8,606 nt of DNA from positions 1 to 8,606 of the forward strand of contig CACZNW010000135.1 of assembly GCA_902782595.1 (NCBI GenBank), given 5' to 3'. The stretch is from an uncultured Methanobrevibacter sp. GTDB taxonomy: Archaea; Methanobacteriota; Methanobacteria; Methanobacteriales; Methanobacteriaceae. Below are positions 1-7,565 of this stretch, piece by piece (positions within the stretch are counted from its first letter, which is position 1; every line of letters begins with the position of its first letter). The position numbers were made by a program, and so were the translations under genes. Under the pieces are notes generated by a model that worked only from the letters and a program-made list of their open reading frames with translations, did not search any database and was not told the DNA's origin.

Positions 1-30
1 CAATAAATTTTACTTTCAAATGCAAACTTC

Positions 31-36
31 AGGGGA
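31..36 (+). promoter_or_regulatory. Ribosome binding site that selects the adhesin start
   Basis: AGGGGA lies seven bases before the ATG at 44 and can pair with the archaeal 16S rRNA 3' end. The upstream in-frame ATG at 20 has no such site and would add eight polar residues (MQTSGDIS) before a well-formed signal peptide. The start at 44 is therefore preferred. The promoter must lie at or beyond the left edge of the window. Confidence 0.7.
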
Positions 37-43
37 TATTTCA

Positions 44-3000
44 ATGAAATTTAAATATTGTATAATGATACTGTTGCTTGCATGTTTTATCTGCGGAAGT
101 GCATATGCAAGTGATATAAATGACACGGATGTATCTTCACAGGATACAGACCAGACAATAAATGTAGAAGGCCTGCCGGTTGAAACTGAAGATTGTGATG
201 TTGACAGTGTTGTTTTACAAAACAGTACTGATGTACTTTCAGATGAAGGTGATGGCGGATTGGGTGAAAGGATTATATGGTTTGACTCTTCATCACATGG
301 AGACGGTGACGGTTCGGCTGAAAATCCTTATAGTGTTTTCAAAGAAAAGAATATTGCCGATAATTCCATTTTATATTTTGCAAAAGGGGAATACTTCTTT
401 ACTTTTTCCGATGATTATGACAGGGATGTTGTAGTGTTTAACAATGTCAGAATCGTGGGAGAGGACAGTGAAAATACCGTCATCGATTTTTACAATACTC
501 AAATAACCACTTTATCTTTAAAAGGGAATTCCTCAGTTTCACATATTAAATTAAACACTTTTTGTTTTGACGGGGATGAACTGGAGTTTTATGATGTTGT
601 TGTTAATGCCAGTAAAGCCAGCGGAACTTCTTATTTCTATTATTCAAAATTCATCGGAGGAAAAGGATTATATTATAATGATTATGGAGGAGCCATTTAT
701 TCCTCCGATAATGAAACATCAATTGGAATATATCACTGCTCATTTATTAATAACACTGAGGAATTGGGTGGTGCTATAAGTATGAACGGAGGATTGCTGG
801 TGATTAATAACTGTTCATTTGTCAATAATAAGGCCGGATATGGCGGTGTTATTTATATGAGTAACAATGGAGCATTATATATTGATAACTGCTCCTTCAT
901 TAATAATACGGCTAATTTTTATGGCGGCGCTGTAGTCTGTGAAAACATTTACTATCTTGAGATTACTGACACTAATTTTGAAGACAACACAGCCATGAAT
1001 AATGCCGGAGGAGCACTGTATATTGCCAATTCATATTACGGTCGTCTCGAGAATATTAACATTACAAATTCCCGTGCATTAATGGGTGGTGCGGTTACCT
1101 GTCTAAACTCAAATATCCGGATATCCGGAAGTAATTTCAGAAAAAATAACTGTATTTATTATGGAGGAGCATTATACTCAAGATTGGGCACTATTAAAAT
1201 AACTGATTGTGCTTTTATCAATAACATGGCTTTAAACGGAGGAGGATTATTCGTAGTTGATGCGGACGACTGTAATGTTGAATCCCGTTTCACCAACAAT
1301 TCGGCTCTTGTCGGAGGAGCAATATATTCATTTAAATCATATACTCAATTCGACAATGAATACTTCGAAAACTCCGCTCTTGAAGGTGGTGATGAGTATA
1401 ACAGGGATACATTTAACTTAACGTTCTATAATGGGGGAGATTATCAGGTATTTAAATATAATCCGAGTGAATACACCACCTTGCCGGAATATTATAATCT
1501 ATGCGACTATGGATGGGTGTCTCCGGTTAAAGACCAGATAAACAACGGCAATTGCTGGGCATTCACCGCATTTGCGGTTCTCGAATCCAGTATTTTAAAG
1601 GCATCAAATAATACGGTTTTATATGATTTTTCCGAAGAAAACATGAAAAACCTAATGGCATTGTTTTCAGATTACGGACTTGATGTTGAAACCAATCAGG
1701 GAGGTTCAATGGATATGGCAGTCGGATATCTTGTAGACTGGTTGGGTCCGGTCATGGAGAAAGATGACTTATACGGTTTCAATACTCTGATATCTCCGCT
1801 TTTAAAAAGTATTTTCCAGGTTCAAAATGTGGTATTCCTAAAAAGAGCTGATTTCACCGACAATGACATGATCAAGGATGCAATATTAAAATATGGTGCT
1901 GTCGGATCCAACATGTTTTATGATGATTATTATTTAAATAATGAAAACTACGCTTATTACTGCTTTGATGATTACCTGCAGGGAAATCACGCCATTACCA
2001 TCGTCGGATGGAATGATACATACTCAAAGGACAACTTTATAGGTGATGTTCCGGGTAATGGCGCATGGATTGTAAAAAACAGCTGGGGCCCAGACTGGGG
2101 AGCGGACGGCTACTTCTACGTGTCATATTATGATAGAATGTTTGCTCCGATAGGTAAAGACGAATCAGCATACGCAATTTTACTTAATGACACTATCAGA
2201 TACGATAAAATTTACCAGTATGACATATGTAAAAGAGGCTTCAGCGGTTATGTGGAAACCGAAACCCTTACATTTTATAATATCTTCAAAATTGAAAGCG
2301 ATGAATACCTTGCTGCGGTTTCAACATATTTCGATGACAAATACGGTTATAGGGTTGAAATCTATGTAAACGACAATCTCAAAGCCACTAGGGAAGGTTT
2401 TGTGAATGCAGGCTATTATACAATTCCCTTAAATGACTACGTAGCTCTGACAAAAGGAGATAAACTAAAGGTCTCATTCACCATAACCAATCTTAACGGG
2501 GATATTGCGGGATATGCCTTTGCATCCAATAGCGCTCAGTGCAGAAACAATATCATAGAACCCGGAAACTCAATGGTGGTTGTAATTAACAATGGTGTTG
2601 ACTTGTCAGACAGTAACTGTGTGGCATGCATTAAGGCTTTCACATTAAAAGCCCTTCCGGTAACATTAAACCTTTCGGATATGGAATTTTTATATAATGA
2701 ATCCGGCAGCATTACTGTTGACACTGAAGCTTCCGGAGTCATTGCCGAAATAATCAGTCATCCGGAAGCCTCAGTCATCGTCAACGGAAAAACCATAACC
2801 GTAAGCGGTCTGGATGTTGGCAGCTACACTTTATCCGTCACAACAAATGACACAGGATATAAAATCATAACCTCAACAGCAAACGTAGCGGTCAACAAAT
2901 GTGATTCTGTTCTGGAAGTTCCGGATTCTTTTAATTTCAGTTTCGATGATTCATACACTCTCAGTGTTGACTATACCGGTGCTGTCAATGTCACAGCATC

Positions 3001-6000
3001 TGTTTTGGGAAATGCCGGCAGCGTCACAGTTGGAAATAAGGAGGTTACCGTTTCCGGATTGCCGAGGATAGGTGATTATAGCTTAAACATCACAACAGTT
3101 GCAGATGATAATCACAACAGTGTTTCAAAAACCGTCAGATTCACTGTCAGCAAGTCAGATTCAGTTTTAAATGATATTGATTCATTCGAATTTGTTTATG
3201 GCGAATCCTATACTTTAAATGTTGATTATGCCGGTGCTGTCAATGTCACAGCATCTGTTTTGGGAAATACCGGAAAGGTGGTTGTTGGAAATAAAACCGT
3301 TACCGTTTCCGGGATGGCTGCGGGAAAGCATACCTTAAATGTCACTGCCGTTGCCGATTCAAATCACAACAGTGTTTCTAAAACAGTTAATTTCACAGTC
3401 ACAAAAAGAGAAACTCCGCTGGTTATTTTAAATTCCAATCAGATTCCGGTTTCCTCAGTTACATACGGTTTTGGTCAGTGCAGTCCTAAACTTGGTGTTT
3501 ACACATCAGAAGTGACTGTCATGGATGATAACAGTCCCGTACCGCCATATCAGAGATTTGTTAATTATAAAATCCTTTTTGACGGTTCAGCCGACAACGT
3601 TATTTTATCTGACAACGGCTATTTCTATGTGAAGAATTTAACTGTCGGAACTTATGACCTCTACGTTGAGATAACTGACGATAACCGTAAAGGAAATGCC
3701 ACTTTTAAAATCACAGTCGAAAAGGGAACTGCCTCTTTGGAAATCCCTGCCGTTACAATCGCTTATGGGGAATCCGGTTCAAGCACTGCAGTCACTGTTG
3801 GGTCCGGAGTAACTCTCCTTTCCCGTGAATATGCAGATTATATACTCATTGACACTAAGACGGTTACAGTTTTACCGGGTCTTGATGCAGGAGTGCATAC
3901 AATCTCTTTTGCTGTTGATGATACAAACTGGCAGTCCGATTCATCACAGCTTGTTGTCAACGTCACTAAAGCAGATTCAACCTTAAAGGACATGGATTTC
4001 TTTGAGTTTGCCTACGGCGATTCATATAATCTGGAAGTTGACTATACTGGTGCAGTTAATGTCACAGCCTGTGTCATAGGCCATGAAGCCGGTGTTTCTG
4101 TGGGAAATAATGTTATCAGTGTTTTTGGATTGCCTGCAGGCAATTATACTTTAAACGTCACTACAGTTGCAGATGCCAATCACAACAGCATCTTTAAAAC
4201 CGTTGACTTTACCGTTAACAAAAGAGAAACTCCGCTGGTAATTCTCGACAATAACCAAAATCCGATATCTTCTGTAAGTTACGGTCAGGATAGGTGCAGC
4301 CCTCAGCTGGGCGTTTACACATCAGATCTTGTTTTGCATGACGATGTTCATGGAGGGTATCTCAAATTCACTGATTATGATATTTCATTTGACGGTTTGA
4401 GTGAAAACGTTATCAGAAATAATGATGGCAGTTTCTATCTCAAAAATCTGACTGCCGCAACCTATACTCTGCATGTTGAGATAAATGATGTCAACCGCCG
4501 GGGCAGCGGGAATTTTAATATCATAATCAACAGGGGAATTGCATCTCTTGAAATCCCTGAAATCACAGTCACCTATGGAAAATCAGGTTCAAGCACCGCA
4601 GATACCGTTGCATCATCCATCAAATTGGATTCCGCCGAATACAGTAATTATATAAACATTGAAGGTAAGCTAATTACAGTTTCACCTGGTCTTGATGTGG
4701 GAGTGCATAAAATCCGCTTCACAGTTGACGATACCAACTGGCAGTCAGCAGCGCCATCAGAATTCACAGTCAATGTCGTTAAAGCGGATTCGGTTCTCGA
4801 TGATATCGAACCGTTTGAATTCAACTACACGGCTTCAGGAACAGTTAAAGTTACCTGTATTAATGCAACAGGAGTCAGTGCATATGTTGACGGTCATGAT
4901 GAAGCTTCTGTAAATGTCAGGAACAATACAATCACGGTTTCAAATCTAAACGCCGGAAGCTATATTCTAAACGTCTCTACAATAACGGACAATAATCACA
5001 AAAGCGTTTCTAAAACTGTCGGATTTACCGTAAACAGAATCAACCCTGATTTGCACGTAACGGTAACATGCAACAATACAGAACTGGAAATCAAATCCAA
5101 TTATGACGGAAGTTACTCATCAAACGTCACATCCGATTTCACCATTGTCAACGGAGTTGCCAATGTTCCGATTTATTTAAATCCAGGTGATTATATAGCT
5201 AATATACAGTTTAAAGGAAACACAAACTACAATCCTATGTCTCAGCTTGCCGGTTTTAAAGTCAAATCAGACATCTCACCCGATATTGACATTCCAGAAA
5301 TAACTCCCGGAAAATCAAGTTCATTCCCGATTATTGTAGGAAAAGGAGCCAGTGGAACTGTCAGTTTAATAGTGGACGGTAAAATCGTCACCGTCAATCC
5401 TCTTGTGGACGGCTCAGCTGCCATTGACATTCCTCAGTTAACTGCCGGAGAGCACACAATCTCAATTCAGTATTCCGGTGACAGCAGTTACAACAGTTTC
5501 AGCTATACCAGACAGGTCACTGTCACAAGCCATGCAAAAATCACCGCCAGTGACATGACCTCTTTCTATCTTGACGGATCCGCTTTCAGCGTCCGTATTT
5601 TCGGTGATGACGGAAATCCACTGGCAGGTTCAGGGGTAACGTTCAGGGTTGCAGGCAAATCTTTCGGAGCTGTAACCGACAGTGCGGGTTATGCCAGATT
5701 CACTCCGGACCAGGTTCCGGGTACATATTCGGTTTCATGTGAAGCCGGAGGTTTAAGTTTAACCAGAAAGCTCACGGTAAAACCGGTCATCAGTGCCAAG
5801 GCAACAACCACTGTCAAGAAATCCAAAAAGGTCACCAAGATTAAAATCACTTTAAAGGATCAGTCAGCCTATAAAAACAAGCCGCTGACCGTCAAGTTCA
5901 ACTCCAAGAAATACAATATAAAAACCAACGCCAAAGGTGTGGCAGTATTTAAGGTGACCAAGAAGATGGTCAAGAAATTCAGGAAGGGTAAAAAGGTTAA

Positions 6001-6055
6001 ATATACAATAACCTATGTAAAATCCTCTCTTGTAAGATATGTCAAAATCAAATAG
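44..6055 (+). CDS. Secreted adhesin-like protein with beta-helix, C1 cysteine protease and Ig-like repeats
   Basis: This is a 2003-residue surface protein, using the ATG at 44. Residues 1-23 form a Sec signal peptide (MKFKYCIMILLLACFICGSAYA), followed by an acidic linker. Residues about 90-450 look like a parallel beta-helix with Pmp-type GGA[IVL] repeats. Residues about 481-718 are a papain-like C1 peptidase: oxyanion-hole Gln498 and nucleophile Cys504 (DQINNGNCWAF), His649 (GNHAITIVGW) and Asn679 (NSWGPDWG), with the Gln-Cys spacing of six seen in papain. Residues about 724-868 resemble the lectin-like domain that often follows secreted C1 peptidases. Residues 870-1829 are Ig-like repeats, 1830-1918 another beta-sandwich module, and 1919-2003 a Lys-rich domain. 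There is no C-terminal membrane helix or LPXTG motif. Many N-glycosylation sequons agree with an extracellular location. Proteins of this architecture are annotated as adhesin-like in Methanobrevibacter. Secretion and an intact protease triad are well supported; ligand, substrate and anchoring are inference. Confidence 0.93.
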   Translation: MKFKYCIMILLLACFICGSAYASDINDTDVSSQDTDQTINVEGLPVETEDCDVDSVVLQNSTDVLSDEGDGGLGERIIWFDSSSHGDGDGSAENPYSVFKEKNIADNSILYFAKGEYFFTFSDDYDRDVVVFNNVRIVGEDSENTVIDFYNTQITTLSLKGNSSVSHIKLNTFCFDGDELEFYDVVVNASKASGTSYFYYSKFIGGKGLYYNDYGGAIYSSDNETSIGIYHCSFINNTEELGGAISMNGGLLVINNCSFVNNKAGYGGVIYMSNNGALYIDNCSFINNTANFYGGAVVCENIYYLEITDTNFEDNTAMNNAGGALYIANSYYGRLENINITNSRALMGGAVTCLNSNIRISGSNFRKNNCIYYGGALYSRLGTIKITDCAFINNMALNGGGLFVVDADDCNVESRFTNNSALVGGAIYSFKSYTQFDNEYFENSALEGGDEYNRDTFNLTFYNGGDYQVFKYNPSEYTTLPEYYNLCDYGWVSPVKDQINNGNCWAFTAFAVLESSILKASNNTVLYDFSEENMKNLMALFSDYGLDVETNQGGSMDMAVGYLVDWLGPVMEKDDLYGFNTLISPLLKSIFQVQNVVFLKRADFTDNDMIKDAILKYGAVGSNMFYDDYYLNNENYAYYCFDDYLQGNHAITIVGWNDTYSKDNFIGDVPGNGAWIVKNSWGPDWGADGYFYVSYYDRMFAPIGKDESAYAILLNDTIRYDKIYQYDICKRGFSGYVETETLTFYNIFKIESDEYLAAVSTYFDDKYGYRVEIYVNDNLKATREGFVNAGYYTIPLNDYVALTKGDKLKVSFTITNLNGDIAGYAFASNSAQCRNNIIEPGNSMVVVINNGVDLSDSNCVACIKAFTLKALPVTLNLSDMEFLYNESGSITVDTEASGVIAEIISHPEASVIVNGKTITVSGLDVGSYTLSVTTNDTGYKIITSTANVAVNKCDSVLEVPDSFNFSFDDSYTLSVDYTGAVNVTASVLGNAGSVTVGNKEVTVSGLPRIGDYSLNITTVADDNHNSVSKTVRFTVSKSDSVLNDIDSFEFVYGESYTLNVDYAGAVNVTASVLGNTGKVVVGNKTVTVSGMAAGKHTLNVTAVADSNHNSVSKTVNFTVTKRETPLVILNSNQIPVSSVTYGFGQCSPKLGVYTSEVTVMDDNSPVPPYQRFVNYKILFDGSADNVILSDNGYFYVKNLTVGTYDLYVEITDDNRKGNATFKITVEKGTASLEIPAVTIAYGESGSSTAVTVGSGVTLLSREYADYILIDTKTVTVLPGLDAGVHTISFAVDDTNWQSDSSQLVVNVTKADSTLKDMDFFEFAYGDSYNLEVDYTGAVNVTACVIGHEAGVSVGNNVISVFGLPAGNYTLNVTTVADANHNSIFKTVDFTVNKRETPLVILDNNQNPISSVSYGQDRCSPQLGVYTSDLVLHDDVHGGYLKFTDYDISFDGLSENVIRNNDGSFYLKNLTAATYTLHVEINDVNRRGSGNFNIIINRGIASLEIPEITVTYGKSGSSTADTVASSIKLDSAEYSNYINIEGKLITVSPGLDVGVHKIRFTVDDTNWQSAAPSEFTVNVVKADSVLDDIEPFEFNYTASGTVKVTCINATGVSAYVDGHDEASVNVRNNTITVSNLNAGSYILNVSTITDNNHKSVSKTVGFTVNRINPDLHVTVTCNNTELEIKSNYDGSYSSNVTSDFTIVNGVANVPIYLNPGDYIANIQFKGNTNYNPMSQLAGFKVKSDISPDIDIPEITPGKSSSFPIIVGKGASGTVSLIVDGKIVTVNPLVDGSAAIDIPQLTAGEHTISIQYSGDSSYNSFSYTRQVTVTSHAKITASDMTSFYLDGSAFSVRIFGDDGNPLAGSGVTFRVAGKSFGAVTDSAGYARFTPDQVPGTYSVSCEAGGLSLTRKLTVKPVISAKATTTVKKSKKVTKIKITLKDQSAYKNKPLTVKFNSKKYNIKTNAKGVAVFKVTKKMVKKFRKGKKVKYTITYVKSSLVRYVKIK
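686..1327 (+). repeat. Pmp-like beta-helix repeats within the adhesin
   Basis: Residues 215 to about 428 hold nine GG[AVG][IVL] motifs (GGAIY, GGAIS, GGVIY, GGAVV, GGALY, GGAVT, GGALY, GGGLF, GGAIY) at about 22-30 residue spacing. Several are followed by [NDH]C[SA]F[IV]NN. This is the pattern of chlamydial polymorphic outer membrane protein repeats and of archaeal adhesin-like proteins, which fold as right-handed parallel beta-helices. The DNA copies have diverged, so these are protein-level repeats and not recent duplications. Confidence 0.85.
2976..3268 (+). repeat. 38-bp perfect direct repeat between adjacent Ig-like modules
   Basis: Bases 2976-3013 and 3231-3268 are identical over 38 bp, 255 bp (85 codons) apart, and similarity continues on both sides. 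Both encode the same strand (TGAVNVTASVLGN in the first module, AGAVNVTASVLGN in the second). Identity at synonymous positions suggests recent duplication or gene conversion between neighbouring modules. Confidence 0.85.
3155..4783 (+). repeat. Two tandem copies of a 272-residue Ig-like supermodule
   Basis: The protein repeats a three-part block. It begins SDSVL/ADSTL (bases 3155 and 3971), continues KRETPLVIL (3404 and 4220) and then ASLEIP (3731 and 4541). The offsets are 816, 816 and 810 bp. A third start, ADSVL at 4784, opens a partial copy that lacks the KRETPLVIL and ASLEIP parts and runs to about 5035. In protein numbering the copies are about 1038-1309 and 1310-1580, with the partial copy from 1581. 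The blocks are probably beta-sandwich stalk segments that set how far the adhesive parts project. Confidence 0.85.
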
Positions 6056-6066
6056 GTCTTACCATG

Positions 6067-6105
6067 GGGGAATAAATCACATTCCCCTTGCAATTTTTCT
6101 TTTTT
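6067..6105 (+). terminator. Hairpin and T-tract terminator after the adhesin gene
   Basis: A perfect seven-pair stem, GGGGAAT (6067-6073) with ATTCCCC (6081-6087) and a seven-base loop, starts eleven bases after the TAG stop. It is followed at 6094-6105 by TTTTTCTTTTTT. Archaea terminate mainly on U-tracts, and the hairpin strengthens the call. Confidence 0.8.
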
Positions 6106-6275
6106 CATATATATTCCATACTTTTTTAACCGAACCCGTAACTCCAACATAATTTAATTAATTAACCAAACAGTTATCTGATGATAATATAGAATAACTA
6201 TCATAATTATCAACAGTAATTTTAATATTTCTCACGCTTAATCTTCACCCGCAAACGGGTAACTGATGAGGCAAC
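6106..6275. other. AT-rich gap with overlapping dyads upstream of purA
   Basis: No coding frame or RNA gene is visible here. The stretch holds several imperfect dyads: AGTTAT (6172-6177) with ATAACT (6194-6199), ATGATA (6181-6186) with TATCAT (6199-6204), and TGATAAT (6182-6188) with ATTATCA (6206-6212). A short GC-containing hairpin, ACCCG-CAAA-CGGGT, lies at 6247-6260. Dyads just upstream of a promoter could bind a regulator, but in DNA this AT-rich some arise by chance. Confidence 0.4.
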
Positions 6276-6290
6276 AAAAACTTTTTAATC
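6275..6290 (+). promoter_or_regulatory. Candidate BRE/TATA promoter of purA
   Basis: The A-rich stretch CAAAAA (6275-6280) followed by CTTTTTAATC (6281-6290) fits an archaeal BRE plus TATA-like box. With the usual 22-27 base spacing, transcription would begin near 6308-6314. That leaves a leader of about 50 bases holding a small hairpin and the ribosome binding site. The TATA match is imperfect. Confidence 0.5.
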
Positions 6291-6315
6291 ATAGAATGAT
6301 ATAATATTATTGTTA

Positions 6316-6333
6316 TGGAAATTTTGATTTCCA
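6316..6333 (+). other. Small hairpin in the purA leader
   Basis: TGGAAAT (6316-6322), loop TTTG, ATTTCCA (6327-6333) form a perfect seven-pair stem between the predicted transcription start and the ribosome binding site. It is too small to be a known purine riboswitch. It could influence translation or be incidental. Confidence 0.4.
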
Positions 6334-6363
6334 GATAAAAATTGATATTAAAGGAGTTAATAT

Positions 6364-7383
6364 ATGACTTGTAGTATTTTAGTTGGAGGAGCATGGGGAG
6401 ATGAAGGTAAAGGAAAATGTATCACCTACCTTTGCGACACCGATAAACCAAATATAATCGCCCGTGCAGGTGTTGGACCAAACGCAGGGCACTCCGTTGA
6501 ATTCAACGGTGAAAAATATGGTTTAAGATTAACCCCATCAGGATTTGTACATACCGGAGCCAAACTCATGATAGGAGCGGGTGTGCTGGTAAATCCTGAT
6601 GTATTATTCAGTGAATTTGAAAACTTGAAAAAATATAATATAAAAGAGAGAATGTGCATAGACCCGAGATGTGCAATCATTACCGAAGACCACATGAACC
6701 GGGACAAATCATCAGAGTATCTCTCAAAAAAGATAGGCAGTACAGGTTCAGGCTGCGGACCTGCAAATTCAGACCGCGTAATGAGAACAATCGGCCTTGC
6801 AAAAGACACTCCGGAACTTGAAGAATACCTCACCGACGTGTCCCTTGAAATAAATGAAGCTATTGACAATGGTGAAGAAGTGTTCATCGAAGGATCACAG
6901 GGTTTCGCTCTATCCCTTTACTATGGAACCTATCCGTACGTAACAAGCAAAGACACAACCGCATCAACATTCGCCGCTGATGTGGGGGTCGGACCAACTA
7001 AAGTAGATGAAGTCATCAATGTATTCAAGGCATATATCTCCCGTGTCGGCGAAGGACCGTTTCCGACCGAAATGACACAGGAGGAAGCGGAAAGTAAAGG
7101 TCTTGAAGAATACGGCGTTGTAACCGGAAGACGCAGAAGAATCGGATACTTTGACATGGAACTTGCAAAGGAATCATGCAGAATAAACGGAGCAACCCAG
7201 ATTGCACTGACATGTGTTGACAGACTCTTCGACTGTGCCCGTGTTCAGGACTATGATTTACTGTCTGCTGAAACCAAGGCTTTCATTGAAGACATACAGA
7301 CAGAAACCGGTGTGCCGGTAACAATCATATCTACCGGACCGGATTTAAAAGACACTATTGATTTAAGAAAAGAATTGTTATAA
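6364..7383 (+). CDS. purA: Adenylosuccinate synthetase, short archaeal form
   Basis: This cytoplasmic enzyme joins IMP and aspartate using GTP to give adenylosuccinate, the first committed step to AMP; PurB then releases AMP. Visible motifs are GDEGKGK (12-18) with catalytic Asp13, NAGHSV (40-45) with catalytic His43, the IMP-contacting GSTGSGCGPANSDR (125-138), EGSQG (176-180), GTYPYVTS (188-195) and GRRRRIGYFD (255-264). LTCVD (282-286) occupies the place of the bacterial LTKLD guanine-recognition segment, so the usual lysine is cysteine here. At 339 residues it is about 90 shorter than bacterial enzymes, as is normal for archaeal PurA, so it is not a truncation. AGGAG at 6352-6356 sits seven bases before the ATG. 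The gene appears to be transcribed alone, with its own promoter and a T-tract after the stop. Confidence 0.96.
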   Translation: MTCSILVGGAWGDEGKGKCITYLCDTDKPNIIARAGVGPNAGHSVEFNGEKYGLRLTPSGFVHTGAKLMIGAGVLVNPDVLFSEFENLKKYNIKERMCIDPRCAIITEDHMNRDKSSEYLSKKIGSTGSGCGPANSDRVMRTIGLAKDTPELEEYLTDVSLEINEAIDNGEEVFIEGSQGFALSLYYGTYPYVTSKDTTASTFAADVGVGPTKVDEVINVFKAYISRVGEGPFPTEMTQEEAESKGLEEYGVVTGRRRRIGYFDMELAKESCRINGATQIALTCVDRLFDCARVQDYDLLSAETKAFIEDIQTETGVPVTIISTGPDLKDTIDLRKELL

Positions 7384-7399
7384 TTTCTTTTCACAAACC

Positions 7400-7409
7400 T
7401 TTTTTTTTT
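7400..7409 (+). terminator. purA: T-tract terminator after purA
   Basis: A run of ten T residues starts sixteen bases after the purA stop, with no convincing stem before it. Uninterrupted U-tracts are enough to end transcription in many archaea. Confidence 0.65.
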
Positions 7410-7424
7410 AAAATTGCGCTTAAA

Positions 7425-7445
7425 ATATTTCCTCGAGGCAAATAT
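7425..7445. promoter_or_regulatory. Palindrome ATATTT-CCTCGAGG-C-AAATAT, possible operator
   Basis: A 21-base near-perfect inverted repeat has ATATTT (7425-7430) and AAATAT (7440-7445) flanking the self-complementary core CCTCGAGG (7431-7438), with one extra C on the right. It lies 42 bases past purA and about 120 before the next gene. The symmetry suits a dimeric DNA-binding protein better than an RNA hairpin, because the core leaves no loop. No regulator can be named. Confidence 0.4.
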
Positions 7446-7488
7446 CAAATCCTCAGTATTGCATCACCGAAAATGTCTTCCCGTACTG

Positions 7489-7503
7489 TTTTTTTTAAAA
7501 TTT
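7489..7503 (+). promoter_or_regulatory. Candidate promoter element or second T-tract before the membrane protein gene
   Basis: TTTTTTTTAAAATTT resembles a loose TATA-like element placed so that transcription could start near 7520-7530, upstream of the ribosome binding site. It also partly copies the T-tract at 7400-7418 (T-run, AAAATT, then G[CT]GCT), so it may instead be a duplicated terminator. The AT-rich block at 7528-7550 is too close to the start codon to be the TATA box of a gene with a strong ribosome binding site. Confidence 0.25.
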
Positions 7504-7565
7504 GTGCTATACAATGATTAAGTTGAAATATTATTTAAAATATAAATAATATTAGGAGGTTTTCT

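Noticed and set aside
20..43. Alternative adhesin start at the ATG at 20
   Set aside because: It has no ribosome binding site and would place polar residues before the signal peptide; the ATG at 44 has a good site.
2650..5530. Regular repeats considered as a CRISPR or other spacer array
   Set aside because: The repeats are in-frame, diverged protein modules of 80-270 residues within one reading frame; no short identical repeats with unique spacers exist.
481..6055. Pseudomurein-binding repeats or a pseudomurein endoisopeptidase (C71) domain in the adhesin
   Set aside because: The protease motifs (Q-x5-CWAF, GxHAxTIVGW, NSWG) are those of family C1, and no pseudomurein-binding repeat pattern was recognised.
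6291..6363. Purine riboswitch before purA
   Set aside because: The leader of about 50 bases holds only one seven-pair hairpin and lacks the three-way junction and conserved loops of purine aptamers.
6426..6887. 153-residue open frame on the minus strand inside purA
   Set aside because: It lies antisense to a firmly identified gene, has no known motif, and is explained by the codon use of purA.
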